A stretch of 62,568 nt of DNA, taken from the NCBI GenBank assembly GCA_902584365.1, contig CACHZG010000005.1:1-62568 (forward strand), in the 5' to 3' direction. Origin of the DNA: an uncultured Pelagibacteraceae bacterium. GTDB taxonomy: Bacteria; Pseudomonadota; Alphaproteobacteria; Pelagibacterales; Pelagibacteraceae. The notes under the pieces are model-generated. The model saw only the letters and a list, made by a program, of their open reading frames with translations. It was not told the origin of the DNA and ran no database searches. The position numbers were made by a program, and so were the translations under genes. Numbering within the stretch: the first letter of the stretch is position 1; each line of letters begins with the position of its first letter. Below are positions 8,333 through 18,688 of this stretch, piece after piece.

Positions 8333-10028
8333 TTTTAATTTAAATCAAAAAAGTTTTTATTTTGAAAATTTTATAGATCCAAATTTTGAAAAGAAGAAAA
8401 AATCTTTTATTTCAAATGATAGGATATATATACTATTTTTTTCTTTTTTATCATTAATAATTATATTTTCAATAAAAATTATTTCTGTCTCTATTCAAGA
8501 AAATAATTTTTATACCTCTAAAAAAAATTATGGTTATTTTAGTCCTCTAAGAAGAGATATTGTGGACAGAAACGGGGTTCTTCTATCGAGTAATTTAATT
8601 TCACACCATGCAGCAATTAGAAGTAACTTAGTGAAAAACAAAGAAAAATTTTTGATTAAATTAAAAATTTTATTTCCAAAAACTAACACAAAAAAAATCA
8701 AACAAAATTTAGAAACTAAAAAACAATTTTATTTTAAAAAAAGAATATCAATAGAAGAAAAAAATAAACTTTGGTCACTCGGAGAAAAAGCTATTATTTT
8801 TGAGCCTATCCAGACAAGAGTTTATCCTCAGGCCGCTCTTTTCAGTCATGTTCTAGGCCAAATAAATGACGACAATATTGGTATTTCGGGTTTCGAAAGA
8901 TATCTGGATGTTGAGCTTAAAAATAAGAGTAAAATAAATGAGCCAGTAATTTTAAGTATAGACTCAAACATTCAGTATATTTTAAAAACAGAACTAGAAA
9001 AATCACTAAAAACTTTTGATGCAATCGGTGCAGCTGGAATATTAATAGACTCAAGTAATGGTGAAGTTTTATCTTTAGTTTCTTTACCAGATTATAATAT
9101 TAATATTAGACAAAATATCTTTGAAAAAGAATTTAGTAATAAAATAACAAATGATATTTTTGAACTTGGTTCAATTTTTAAAACATTTACTGTAGCTCTT
9201 GCAATAGAAAATGGGATTGTCGAGTCAAATACGATAATAAAAAATATCCCAGAAAAAGTGAAGTGCTCAGTGCATGAAATAGGAGATATTAAAAAATTCC
9301 CAAAGGACTTATCTGTAGAGGATATTTTAATAAGATCATCTAACGTTGGTACTGTAAAAATTGCTAGACAAGTCGGAAAAGAAAAATTTATTAAATTTAT
9401 CAATAAAACAGACTTGATGAATAGACCATCAATTCAATTGAGTGAATTAGGTCAACCTTTAAGCTTTGAATGGGAAAAGTGCAGACTTGAGACAGTTTCT
9501 TTTGGTCACGGAATTACAACAACTCCACTCCAAGCCGCTACAGTTTATGCAGCTATCGCAAACAATGGATTGAAAATAAGACCAACCCTTGTAAAAAATG
9601 AAATTAATATATTAAATGAAAGATTAATTAGTGAAACTACAAGTCATCAACTACAAAAAATTTTAAGAAAAGTTGTGACAGATGAAAATGGTACTGCAAG
9701 TCTAGCTGATATTCATGGGTATTCAGTATCCGGGAAAACAGGAACTTCCCAAAATTACAATAATAAAAAGAATATCAACACATTTGTTTCATTTTTTGAT
9801 ATTGATGAAAAAAAAAAATATACCTTACTAGTTTTACTTGAGGATCCAAAGATAGCTAAAAACTTAATTTATGATTATAGAGGTCAAAAAATTAAAGCTT
9901 TAAGAAATGAGGCAGGGTGGAATGCCGTATACGTAGCCGGCAAAATAATAGAAAAAATTGGACCAATTTTAGCCATAAATAAAGAGGAGTTTCAATCCAA
10001 AAATGTTGTTAAAAAAATTAGTTTCTAA
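8310..10028 (+). CDS. ftsI: Peptidoglycan D,D-transpeptidase FtsI (PBP3)
   Basis: FtsI crosslinks septal peptidoglycan with FtsW. The 572-aa class B penicillin-binding protein has a transmembrane anchor at about residues 40-62, a dimerisation domain from about 75 (RRDIVDRNGVLL) and a transpeptidase domain from about 240. The catalytic motifs are SIFK (S288, K291), SSN (343-345) and KTGT from K476. The only start that keeps the anchor is TTG at 8310, supported by GAGG nine bases upstream. It overlaps ftsL by 23 bases and murE-murF by 26, so the cluster appears translationally coupled. Confidence 0.95.
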   Translation: MKKKRKNNFNLNQKSFYFENFIDPNFEKKKKSFISNDRIYILFFSFLSLIIIFSIKIISVSIQENNFYTSKKNYGYFSPLRRDIVDRNGVLLSSNLISHHAAIRSNLVKNKEKFLIKLKILFPKTNTKKIKQNLETKKQFYFKKRISIEEKNKLWSLGEKAIIFEPIQTRVYPQAALFSHVLGQINDDNIGISGFERYLDVELKNKSKINEPVILSIDSNIQYILKTELEKSLKTFDAIGAAGILIDSSNGEVLSLVSLPDYNINIRQNIFEKEFSNKITNDIFELGSIFKTFTVALAIENGIVESNTIIKNIPEKVKCSVHEIGDIKKFPKDLSVEDILIRSSNVGTVKIARQVGKEKFIKFINKTDLMNRPSIQLSELGQPLSFEWEKCRLETVSFGHGITTTPLQAATVYAAIANNGLKIRPTLVKNEINILNERLISETTSHQLQKILRKVVTDENGTASLADIHGYSVSGKTGTSQNYNNKKNINTFVSFFDIDEKKKYTLLVLLEDPKIAKNLIYDYRGQKIKALRNEAGWNAVYVAGKIIEKIGPILAINKEEFQSKNVVKKISF

Positions 10029-12753
10029 TTGTCCAAGTCACCTTAGAAATATTAAAATATCGGATTTAACTTCAGACAGTAGAGAAGTTAAAAAAAATTC
10101 TTTATTTTTTGCTATTAAAGGAAAAAATTATGATGGTTTTAATTTTGTAAATGAAGCAATAAAAAAAGGAGCAACGGTAATTATATCTTCAAAAAAATTA
10201 AAATACAAAAATTCGATTATTATTAGCGATAAAAAAATTAAAAAATTGATACCCGATGTTTGTAAAAAATTTTATAACAAAAAACCTTCAAACTTAATTG
10301 CAGTCACAGGAACAAATGGCAAGAGCTCTATCGCAGAATTTTATAGACAAATGATGTTAATGAGCAAAGAAAAAGTAGCCACAATAGGAACATTAGGAAC
10401 AATTATCAATAATAGAAAGAACTTATCCTACTTGACTACACCTGATATAATTAATTTGCACAAAACTCTTCAAAAATTAAAAAAAAAGGAAATAAATAAT
10501 GTCATTATTGAAACATCAAGTCACGGACTTAAACAAGGAAGACTTGGTGGGGTAAGTTTTAAAACAGGAATATTTACAAATTTCAGTCACGATCATTTGG
10601 ATTATCATAAAACAATGAAAGACTATTTTAATTCAAAAATGATACTATTCAAAAATAATCTAAAAAAAAAAAGTGACGTTATTATCTCGAGCAAAATAAA
10701 TGAATTTAAAAAAATAAAAAAAATTTCCTACAAAAACAAGTTAAAAGTAAATTTAACAGATATAATGGAGCAAAAAATAAGCAACTTTAAATTGAAGAAT
10801 TTAGTTGGTGAATTCCAAGCGACAAACTTAGCAATGGCATTACTAGCTGTTGAAAAGAGTGGAGTAAGAGTAAAAAAACTACTACGTCTTTTAAACAGAA
10901 TCAAACCAGTTCCTGGTCGATGTGAATTGGTCAAAACTTTTAAAAATAATATTAAAGTTTTTATTGATTACGCGCATACCCCCGATGCTTTGGAGCAATC
11001 TTTAAGAAATATTAAAAATAGTTACGGCAGTGCAACTGTCGTATTTGGTTGCGGTGGACAAAGAGATAAATCAAAAAGGCCAAAAATGGGAAAAATTGCA
11101 GCAAGGTTGGCAAAAAAAATAATTATTACAGACGATAACCCACGACTGGAAAATGCTTCTAGCATAAGAAAACAAATTCTTAAGCCGATAAAAAAACATT
11201 ATTTTAATATCCCAGACAGGGGAAAAGCAATAAATTTTGCTATACAAAACTCACTTCCAAACGAAGTAATTTTAGTAGCTGGTAAAGGACATGAGACATA
11301 CCAAGACTACGGTTCATATGTTAAGAAATTCTCTGATAAAAATTATATTAAAAATCTAAAATTAAAGAAAAAAATTAAAAAAAATAAAATTTTAATGAAT
11401 ATAAATAAGTATATTTTAAAAAAACTAAAACTTAAAAATGAAAGGGGTTTTAACCAAATTAAGATAGACTCTAGAAATGTAAAAAAGGGAGATATATTTG
11501 TTGCAATCAAAGGAAAAAACAAAGATGGCCATACTTTCATACAGAGTGCTTTTCATAATGGTGCAGTCTATGCTGTAATTACAAAAAAAATAGGAACAAA
11601 AAAAAACACAATTAAAGTTAAAAATGCACTTAGTTTTCTTAACTCTTTTGCTAATGTAAAAAGAAATTTAATTAATGCAAAAATAATTGCAATTACAGGC
11701 AGCTCTGGAAAAACAACTCTTAAAACTTTATTGTCTAAAGTCTTAAAAAATTATGGAGATACGTACTATTCGCCAAAATCTTATAACAATCACTATGGAG
11801 TTCCTTTGAGCTTATCAAATATGAAACTTAGTGATAAGTACTGTGTTTTTGAGATAGGAATGAGTAAAAAAGGTGAAATAAATACTTTAGCTAAAATGGT
11901 TAAACCTGACCTAGGGATAATAACAAATATTGGTGAAGCCCATTTGGAAAATTTTAAATCAATAAAAGGTATTGCAAAAGCTAAGTCAGAATTAATCAAT
12001 AATATCTCGTCGGGCGGTTATATTGTTCTTAATTCTGATGATAAATATTACTCCTTTTTAAAAAAAATAGCATTAAAAAGAAATCTCAGAATTATTTCTT
12101 ATGGTTATTCTAAAAAAGCAGATGTAAGTTTCAATTACTCAAAAAAAGATTTTATTATCATTAAATATCAAAATAAAAATTTTAAACTTTTTCTAAAAAA
12201 CCAAAAAAAAATAAATATTTTTAATCTTCTCTGTTGTTTTGCAGTTTTAAGTATTTTAAATCTTGATTTCAAAGAAATAACTAAAAAGAATAAATTTTTT
12301 GAGTCAATTGAAGGAAGAGGTAAGTTATATCGAATAAAAAGATATAATAAAATATTTAATTTAATAGATGAAAGTTACAATGCCAATCCATCATCCACTT
12401 CAACGGCAATTAAAGATTTTTCAAAAATAAAAACTAAAAATAAGAAATATTTTGTTCTAGGCGATATGTTAGAATTGGGTAAAAAAACTAAAAACTATCA
12501 CAAATTTATATCAAAGCAGATTAATAATTCTGATGTGGATAAAGCTTTTACTTATGGTGAAAACACTTTAACGACATTTAAAAATCTAAAAAAAGACAAG
12601 AAAGGTAATATACTACAAAATATAAATGATTTTGATTTTTTAATGAAGGATTTTATTCAAAACAATGATTACATTATGATAAAAGGTTCAAATGCGTCTG
12701 GAGTAAATAAAATCTCTAGAAGTTTTATTTTGGGAAACAAAAATGCTTTATAA
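10003..12753 (+). CDS. murE/murF: Bifunctional MurE-MurF fusion (mDAP-adding and D-Ala-D-Ala-adding ligases)
   Basis: One unbroken 916-aa frame holds two complete Mur ligases acting in order on UDP-MurNAc peptides. The MurE half (about 1-455) has the ATP loop GTNGKSS at 103-109, ETSSHGLKQGRL, and DNPR at 378-381, the signature for meso-diaminopimelate rather than lysine. The MurF half begins near M465 and has TGSSGKTT at about 566-572, EIGMSKKGEI, TNIGEAHLENF, DESYNANPSS and LGDMLELG. A Lys-rich linker near 445-464 joins them, with an internal ATG at 11395 where a separate murF would start. Genes for the two are usually adjacent but separate. Confidence 0.95.
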   Translation: MLLKKLVSNCPSHLRNIKISDLTSDSREVKKNSLFFAIKGKNYDGFNFVNEAIKKGATVIISSKKLKYKNSIIISDKKIKKLIPDVCKKFYNKKPSNLIAVTGTNGKSSIAEFYRQMMLMSKEKVATIGTLGTIINNRKNLSYLTTPDIINLHKTLQKLKKKEINNVIIETSSHGLKQGRLGGVSFKTGIFTNFSHDHLDYHKTMKDYFNSKMILFKNNLKKKSDVIISSKINEFKKIKKISYKNKLKVNLTDIMEQKISNFKLKNLVGEFQATNLAMALLAVEKSGVRVKKLLRLLNRIKPVPGRCELVKTFKNNIKVFIDYAHTPDALEQSLRNIKNSYGSATVVFGCGGQRDKSKRPKMGKIAARLAKKIIITDDNPRLENASSIRKQILKPIKKHYFNIPDRGKAINFAIQNSLPNEVILVAGKGHETYQDYGSYVKKFSDKNYIKNLKLKKKIKKNKILMNINKYILKKLKLKNERGFNQIKIDSRNVKKGDIFVAIKGKNKDGHTFIQSAFHNGAVYAVITKKIGTKKNTIKVKNALSFLNSFANVKRNLINAKIIAITGSSGKTTLKTLLSKVLKNYGDTYYSPKSYNNHYGVPLSLSNMKLSDKYCVFEIGMSKKGEINTLAKMVKPDLGIITNIGEAHLENFKSIKGIAKAKSELINNISSGGYIVLNSDDKYYSFLKKIALKRNLRIISYGYSKKADVSFNYSKKDFIIIKYQNKNFKLFLKNQKKINIFNLLCCFAVLSILNLDFKEITKKNKFFESIEGRGKLYRIKRYNKIFNLIDESYNANPSSTSTAIKDFSKIKTKNKKYFVLGDMLELGKKTKNYHKFISKQINNSDVDKAFTYGENTLTTFKNLKKDKKGNILQNINDFDFLMKDFIQNNDYIMIKGSNASGVNKISRSFILGNKNAL

Positions 12754-13828
12754 TTTTTTAACTTCACTAGCAGAGACTTATCCAGCTTTTTTCGTTTTTA
12801 ATTTTTTAACTTTTAGAACCGGATTGGCGCTTGGTACATCTTTAACTATAGCTTTCATCATAGGTGGTCCACTAATAAAGATTTTTTCTAAAAATCAAAT
12901 TACAGGTCCAATCAGAATGGATGGTCCAATAGACCATATCGTAAAAAAAACTGGTACTCCAACAATGGGAGGAATAATTATTGTTATCAGTATGATCGTG
13001 AGCACATTGCTTTGGTCTGATCTCAGTAATATCTATGTGTGGACCTTGATTTTTGTATCAGTTTTCCTTGCTTTTTTGGGTTTTTTAGATGATTTCTTAA
13101 AAATTAAAAATAAAAATTCAAGAGGCTTAAATTCGAAATTAAAATTCTTAGGCCAATTAGTTATAGGGTATATTACACTCATAATTTTAATAAATTTTTC
13201 AGATCACGAGTATCTCAAAAATCTTTATTTTCCTTTTTTAAAAGATTTTGTAATTAATTTAGGAATTGTTTTTATTCCATTCGCTTTGTTTGTAATCATT
13301 GGCGCCTCTAATGCTGTAAATCTAACGGATGGACTTGATGGTCTTGCAACAGTTCCTGTGATGCTAGTTGCATTATCATTTGCATTAATAAGTTATCTTG
13401 TTGGTAACATTGTATTCTCAGAATATTTATATATTCAATTTATACCTGGTGTGGGGGAGGTCTCTATTTTTTGTGGAGCGATAGTTGGATCTTGTCTAGG
13501 TTTCTTATGGTTCAACGCTCCACCTGCTAAAATTTTTATGGGAGATACTGGATCTTTATCACTTGGTGGATCTTTGGCAGCAGTAGCGATTATAGTTAAG
13601 CACGAAATTGTATTAGCAATTATTGGCGGTTTGTTTGTTCTAGAAACTGTTTCTGTAATAATACAAGTAATCTCGTTCAAGCTGACTGGCAAAAGAGTTT
13701 TCAGAATGGCGCCCATTCATCATCACTTTGAGAAAAAGGGTTGGGCAGAGTCAACAATAGTGATCAGATTTTGGATTATAGCAATTATTTTGGCGCTAAT
13801 TGGTCTTGCAACACTTAAATTGAGATAA
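12743..13828 (+). CDS. mraY: Phospho-N-acetylmuramoyl-pentapeptide transferase MraY
   Basis: MraY transfers phospho-MurNAc-pentapeptide to undecaprenyl phosphate, making lipid I at the inner membrane. The 361-aa polytopic protein shows PTMGGIIIV, the catalytic FLDDFLKI pair of aspartates near 115, NAVNLTDGLDGLA, FMGDTGSL and the C-terminal MAPIHHHFEKKGW. About ten hydrophobic helices are evident. Length matches E. coli MraY. It overlaps the fused murE-murF by 11 bases and ends one base before murD. Confidence 0.98.
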   Translation: MLYNFLTSLAETYPAFFVFNFLTFRTGLALGTSLTIAFIIGGPLIKIFSKNQITGPIRMDGPIDHIVKKTGTPTMGGIIIVISMIVSTLLWSDLSNIYVWTLIFVSVFLAFLGFLDDFLKIKNKNSRGLNSKLKFLGQLVIGYITLIILINFSDHEYLKNLYFPFLKDFVINLGIVFIPFALFVIIGASNAVNLTDGLDGLATVPVMLVALSFALISYLVGNIVFSEYLYIQFIPGVGEVSIFCGAIVGSCLGFLWFNAPPAKIFMGDTGSLSLGGSLAAVAIIVKHEIVLAIIGGLFVLETVSVIIQVISFKLTGKRVFRMAPIHHHFEKKGWAESTIVIRFWIIAIILALIGLATLKLR

Positions 13829-15118
13829 ATGTTGAATTTAGGATTAAATCGAAAAAATATAATTAATAAAAGGTTTTTAATTTACGGTTTTGGTTTGACG
13901 GGAAGGTCTGTTTTTAAATTTTTTAAAAAGAAAAAAATAAAAAAATTTACAATAGTTGACGATAAAATTAATAGATTCAAAATAAATCATAAAATCCTTT
14001 CAAATAAGATTAGAGAAACTGATTTTATTGTAATGAGTCCTGGGGTTAGTATTTTAAATTCAAAAATAAATAAATATTTCAACAAAAATAAAAAAAAAAT
14101 TATCTCAGATTTAGACCTATTCTCAATATTCTATCCAAAAAATGAATTATTAATGATAACTGGTACTAATGGTAAATCAACAACTTGTAAGATGCTAGAA
14201 CATATTTTAAAAAATAACAAAGTAAATATACATCTTGGAGGAAACATTGGGACACCAATTTTAAATATAAATCCCCATAAAAATTCAAAAATTATAGTAG
14301 AAGCATCATCTTTTCAATTAGCTTATTCAAAAATAATCAAACCTAAATATGCTACTATACTTAATATTTCTAATGATCATGAAGATTGGCATAAAAATTA
14401 CACAAATTACAAACACGCAAAATTTAAAATTTTTTCAAATCAAGATAAGAAAGATTTTGCATATTTACAAAATGATAATTTCATTAAAGACTTTAGAAAG
14501 AAAAAATTTAAATCTAAACTTATTAAAATTAAAAATAATTTAGAAAAAAACTTCTCAAAAAAAATTTCAAATAACTACTTTAATTATTTACCAAATTTAA
14601 AAAATTTTGTATTTGTATACTCGTTTTTAAAGACACAAAAAATAAAAGACAAATTAATATTTAATTCACTAAAAAAATTTAAGGGTCTTACTCATAGATA
14701 TGAAATTTTTCTAAAAAAAAGGAATAATAAGTTTATCAACGATTCAAAGGCCACAAGTTTTGATGCAACAAAGCATGCTTTAAAAGCTAATAAAAATATT
14801 TTTTGGATTGTTGGCGGTATACCAAAAAAAAATGATAAAATATCTATTCAAAAACTTAAACACAATATAAACGAAGCATTTATCATTGGGAAAAATATAA
14901 ATCACTTTAAAAAAAATTTCAAAGGCGTAATTAGATACACTATTTCTAAAAATGTAAAACAAGCTGTAAAAGATATTTTTAAAAAATTAGAATTAAATAA
15001 GGATAATACTATTCTTTTAAGTCCTGCTTCTGCCTCCTTCGACCAATTCAACAATTTTGAAGATAGGGGAAGAATTTTTAAAAAATACGTAAATATCTAT
15101 GCAAAAAAATATCTTTAA
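13829..15118 (+). CDS. murD: UDP-N-acetylmuramoylalanine--D-glutamate ligase MurD
   Basis: MurD adds D-glutamate to UDP-MurNAc-L-Ala. The 429-aa protein has an N-terminal nucleotide-fold domain (FLIYGFGLTGRSVFKFF), the ATP loop GTNGKSTT from residue 112, the LGGNIGTPI and EASSFQL motifs, SNDHEDWH for metal and substrate, HRYEIF, NDSKATS and a C-terminal LSPASASFDQF. Domain order matches the Mur ligase family. Its ATG follows the mraY stop directly, and its 3' end overlaps ftsW by 20 bases. Confidence 0.96.
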   Translation: MLNLGLNRKNIINKRFLIYGFGLTGRSVFKFFKKKKIKKFTIVDDKINRFKINHKILSNKIRETDFIVMSPGVSILNSKINKYFNKNKKKIISDLDLFSIFYPKNELLMITGTNGKSTTCKMLEHILKNNKVNIHLGGNIGTPILNINPHKNSKIIVEASSFQLAYSKIIKPKYATILNISNDHEDWHKNYTNYKHAKFKIFSNQDKKDFAYLQNDNFIKDFRKKKFKSKLIKIKNNLEKNFSKKISNNYFNYLPNLKNFVFVYSFLKTQKIKDKLIFNSLKKFKGLTHRYEIFLKKRNNKFINDSKATSFDATKHALKANKNIFWIVGGIPKKNDKISIQKLKHNINEAFIIGKNINHFKKNFKGVIRYTISKNVKQAVKDIFKKLELNKDNTILLSPASASFDQFNNFEDRGRIFKKYVNIYAKKYL

Positions 15119-16217
15119 AATCAGATTTCTAAATTACTGGAGAAATATAGATAAAAATATATTGATTTGTTTTTTAATTTTATTTTTTTTAGGTCTTTTT
15201 TTCTCATTTTCATCCACATCATCTCTTGCTGGAGAAAGATTAAATAAAGATTATTATTTCTTCTTCACAAAACATTTTATATTTATGACATTTTCAGTTT
15301 TGATAATGATAATAATTTCCTATATAGAATTAGATATTTTAAAAAAAACTATATTTCCTTTATTCGTAATATTCATTTTTTTACTAGTGCTTGTGCCAAT
15401 AATTGGAGTTGAAGTTAAAGGAGCAAAAAGATGGTTAAGTTTTTATTTATTTCGCATTCAACCAATAGAGTTTGTTAAGCCATTATTTGTATTAATGGCA
15501 AGTTTAATTTTGTCCAAAAAAAAAATCAAAAGTCAAAATTTAACTTTTTTTTTTAGTTTTCTATTGCTTTTTTTGATTTCAATCTTTTTAATAACCCAAC
15601 CAGACTTCGGTCAAACTTTTCTTTTATCTGTAACTTGGCTTGCATTAGTTTTTGTATCTGGCATTAATCTCGTTTCAATTTTTTTTCTTATATTAATTAT
15701 CCTCTCCACTCTCTCTGTTTTAATTTACATCCTTCCAAGTAAGTTTGGATATATAATTAATCGAATAAGTACCTTTTTGGACCCGACAAAAGGAGATAAT
15801 TTTCAGACTGACAAAGCTTTAGACGCAATTAAACTTGGAGGATTAAAAGGACAGGGAATGGGTGAAGGAGTTTTAAAAGAAAGGGTGCCAGAAGCTCACA
15901 CAGATTATATTATTGCCGTGATCACAGAAGAGTTTGGATCAATTACTTCAATAATGATAGTTCTTATTTTTTTGTATATTGTTTTCAGAGTAGTTAAAAT
16001 ATGTTTAAAAGAAAATGATGATGAAATAAAAATTTCTTTGTGTGGCTTGTCATCCATTTTAATATTTCAAATGTTTATACATATAGGTGTAAATACAAGC
16101 CTTCTTCCAACCACTGGAATGACACTGCCGTTTTTGAGTTATGGTGGATCATCTTTAATTGGAAGCGCCATTTTAGCTGGCTTTATATTAAATTATACGA
16201 AAAACAGAGTTGACTAA
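15099..16217 (+). CDS. ftsW: SEDS peptidoglycan glycosyltransferase FtsW
   Basis: The 372-aa integral membrane protein of the SEDS family has about ten transmembrane helices. FtsW polymerises lipid II at the septum together with FtsI. Recognisable signatures are the GVEVKGAKRWL loop, RIQPIEFVKPLFVL, TQPDFGQTFLL (containing the essential Asp of the family), HTDYIIAVITEEFG and the C-terminal GMTLPFLSYGGSSL. It is distinguished from RodA by its location between murD and murG; a separate rodA gene starts at 62101. Confidence 0.96.
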   Translation: MQKNIFKIRFLNYWRNIDKNILICFLILFFLGLFFSFSSTSSLAGERLNKDYYFFFTKHFIFMTFSVLIMIIISYIELDILKKTIFPLFVIFIFLLVLVPIIGVEVKGAKRWLSFYLFRIQPIEFVKPLFVLMASLILSKKKIKSQNLTFFFSFLLLFLISIFLITQPDFGQTFLLSVTWLALVFVSGINLVSIFFLILIILSTLSVLIYILPSKFGYIINRISTFLDPTKGDNFQTDKALDAIKLGGLKGQGMGEGVLKERVPEAHTDYIIAVITEEFGSITSIMIVLIFLYIVFRVVKICLKENDDEIKISLCGLSSILIFQMFIHIGVNTSLLPTTGMTLPFLSYGGSSLIGSAILAGFILNYTKNRVD

Positions 16218-16220
16218 ATC

Positions 16221-17294
16221 ATGGTAAAAAAAAAAATTTTTATAACTACAGGAGGCACCGGAGGACACATTATTCCTGCGATAGCTCTATTCGCAAATTT
16301 AAAAAAAAGAGGACACATTGTTGAAATTATATCAGATAAAAGAGGTCAAAAATTTTTAAATTTTTTTTCAAAAATAAATCCAAAGATTATTGACTCAAAA
16401 CCTCTACTGAAAAAAAATATTTTTAAATTTTTTTATGCATTATTAATTTTATGCAAAAGTTTTTTATTGTCATTTTTATATTTAATAAAAAATAAACCAG
16501 ATTTAATATTTGGTATGGGTGGATATTCTTCAATTCCAATTTGTATTTCTGCGAAAATAATAGGAATAAATTTTTTTATTTATGAAAATAATTTATTAGC
16601 AGGAAAATCAAATAGATTATTATCCCTCTTAGCAACAAGAATCTTAGTATCTTATAGAGATGTTAAGGGGTTTAGAGACAAATATTACAAAAAGGTCTCA
16701 TATGTTGGAAACATTATAAGAGAAAAAATCCTAAATTTTAAGACACAAAATAGAAGTCAAAAAAAAATATGCATATTAATTCTAGGCGGAAGTCAGGCGG
16801 CTAAAATATTTGCAGAAAAAATTCCAAGAATAATAAAATTATGCAAATCTCGTAAAATAGAAATAAAGATTTTTCAGCAATGTTTAATTAATCAAAATAA
16901 GTATTTAAAAACATTTTACAAAAAGAATAAAATTAATTTTAAATTATTTAATTTTGAGAAAGATATTCTTAATTACTACAAAAAAGCTAATTTAGTTATT
17001 ACTAGGTCAGGTTCATCTGTATTAGCTGAGCTAATTCATTGTCAAATTCCTTTTATAGCTATACCTCTCGAGTCATCTGCAGACAATCATCAATTAGTTA
17101 ATGCTAGTTATTTTAAAAAAAAGGGCATGTGTTACTTACTTAGAGAACATGAAATCGATAAAAAATTATTTTTATTGATAAAATCATTTCATAAAGATAA
17201 GTCTTTATTACTTAAAATTAAAAACAAACAAAAAAAAATTATTAATAAAAAAGTTTATGAAAATATAGAAAATGAAATTAATTTTTATTCATGA
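16221..17294 (+). CDS. murG: UDP-GlcNAc:lipid I N-acetylglucosaminyltransferase MurG
   Basis: MurG adds GlcNAc to lipid I to give lipid II on the cytoplasmic face of the inner membrane. The 357-aa GT28 enzyme has the glycine-rich loop TGGTGGHIIPAIAL at residues about 9-22, FGMGGYSSIP, ENNLLAGKSNRLLS, a second glycine loop LGGSQAAKIF, and the UDP-GlcNAc site SGSSVLAELIHCQIPFIAIP followed by DNHQLVNA. Fit and length are typical. It lies three bases after ftsW and overlaps murC by four bases. Confidence 0.97.
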   Translation: MVKKKIFITTGGTGGHIIPAIALFANLKKRGHIVEIISDKRGQKFLNFFSKINPKIIDSKPLLKKNIFKFFYALLILCKSFLLSFLYLIKNKPDLIFGMGGYSSIPICISAKIIGINFFIYENNLLAGKSNRLLSLLATRILVSYRDVKGFRDKYYKKVSYVGNIIREKILNFKTQNRSQKKICILILGGSQAAKIFAEKIPRIIKLCKSRKIEIKIFQQCLINQNKYLKTFYKKNKINFKLFNFEKDILNYYKKANLVITRSGSSVLAELIHCQIPFIAIPLESSADNHQLVNASYFKKKGMCYLLREHEIDKKLFLLIKSFHKDKSLLLKIKNKQKKIINKKVYENIENEINFYS

Positions 17295-18688
17295 AGAAAA
17301 TAAGTATTGGAAATAAAGAAGTAATTCATTTAGTTGGTATAGGCGGCATAGGGATGAGCGGGCTGGCTCATATCATGAAAATGATGGGATTTTCGGTTCA
17401 AGGTAGCGACATGAATTTTAATAAAAATATTGAAAACTGTAAGAAATTGGGAATACGAGTATTCATTGGACACAAAATAAATAATACAAAAAAAGCTACA
17501 ATTTTAGTTAAATCCTCTGCGATCAAGAAAAATAATATTGAGTTAGTTCATGCAATAAAAAAAAAATTACCAATCTACTCTAGGGCTGAAATGTTAGCCA
17601 ACATAATCTCATTAAAAAAGAATATTTTAGTAACTGGCTCTCATGGAAAAACAACAACCACGTCGTTAATTGCCAAAATTTTATCATCAGCAAATTTGGA
17701 CCCGACAATTATTAATGGAGGTGTAATAAATTCTTTAAAAAATAACGCAAAATATGGAAAGGGCAACTGGACAATAGTAGAAGCAGACGAGTCTGATGGA
17801 AGTTTTTTAAAATTACCTTTGAATTATTCAATTGTTACAAACATAGACAATGAACATTTAGATTATTACAAAAATTTAAAAAATCTCGAAAATGCATTTA
17901 TTAATTTTATAAACAAAACCCCACCAATTGGAAAATCGATTATTTGCATTGATGATAAGAATATAAAAAAAATAATAAAAAAAGTTAAGATAAAAAACTT
18001 TGTCACCTATGGTTTCGATAAACAGGCTGATGTAAGAATATCAAATGTGCTTTATAAAAAAAAGAAAACAATATTTGATGTGAAAATAAAAAATACAGGA
18101 AAGAAAGATTTAGTAATTAAAAAAATTAATGTAAATCTTTTAGGAAAATATAACGTTCTCAACTCAACAGGAGCAATAACTATATGTACAAATTTAGGAG
18201 TGAGTGAAAAACTAATTAAAAAATCTTTAAAAAATTTTAGTGGAGTTCAAAGACGTATGACAAAAATATTCAGTCAAAAAAATAGGGAGTTTTTCGATGA
18301 TTATGCGCATCATCCTACGGAAATAAGATCGGTAATTGAAAGTATAAAAAATATTTCTGATGGCAGAGAGTTGATAGTTATTTTTCAACCCCATAGATAT
18401 AGTAGAGTAATAAAATTGCAAAAAGAATTTACAAGATGCTTTTTAAATACAGATAAAGTATTACTTTGCCCTGTTTATCCCGCAGGAGAAAAAAAAATTA
18501 AAAAATATAATAATTTGAAATTCGCCAAGCAGATTAATATGCACTCTAAATCACAAGTCATAGTAATAAATTACTATCATGATTTGGTAAGATTTTTTAA
18601 AAGAAGTTTGAATAACAATGAAATTGTAATTGGTATGGGAGCGGGATCTATTTCTCAGTGGATTAGAAATTTAAAAAAAGATTTATGA
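17291..18688 (+). CDS. murC: UDP-N-acetylmuramate--L-alanine ligase MurC
   Basis: MurC adds the first amino acid, L-alanine, to UDP-MurNAc. The 465-aa ligase shows the N-terminal motif HLVGIGGIGMSGLA (UDP site), ATP loop GSHGKTTTT near 117-125, VEADESDGSFL, NIDNEHLDYY, GVQRRM, DDYAHHPTEI and FQPHRYSR. These are diagnostic of MurC rather than MurD, MurE or MurF. The start overlaps murG (ATGA) and the stop overlaps murB. Confidence 0.97.
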   Translation: MKKISIGNKEVIHLVGIGGIGMSGLAHIMKMMGFSVQGSDMNFNKNIENCKKLGIRVFIGHKINNTKKATILVKSSAIKKNNIELVHAIKKKLPIYSRAEMLANIISLKKNILVTGSHGKTTTTSLIAKILSSANLDPTIINGGVINSLKNNAKYGKGNWTIVEADESDGSFLKLPLNYSIVTNIDNEHLDYYKNLKNLENAFINFINKTPPIGKSIICIDDKNIKKIIKKVKIKNFVTYGFDKQADVRISNVLYKKKKTIFDVKIKNTGKKDLVIKKINVNLLGKYNVLNSTGAITICTNLGVSEKLIKKSLKNFSGVQRRMTKIFSQKNREFFDDYAHHPTEIRSVIESIKNISDGRELIVIFQPHRYSRVIKLQKEFTRCFLNTDKVLLCPVYPAGEKKIKKYNNLKFAKQINMHSKSQVIVINYYHDLVRFFKRSLNNNEIVIGMGAGSISQWIRNLKKDL

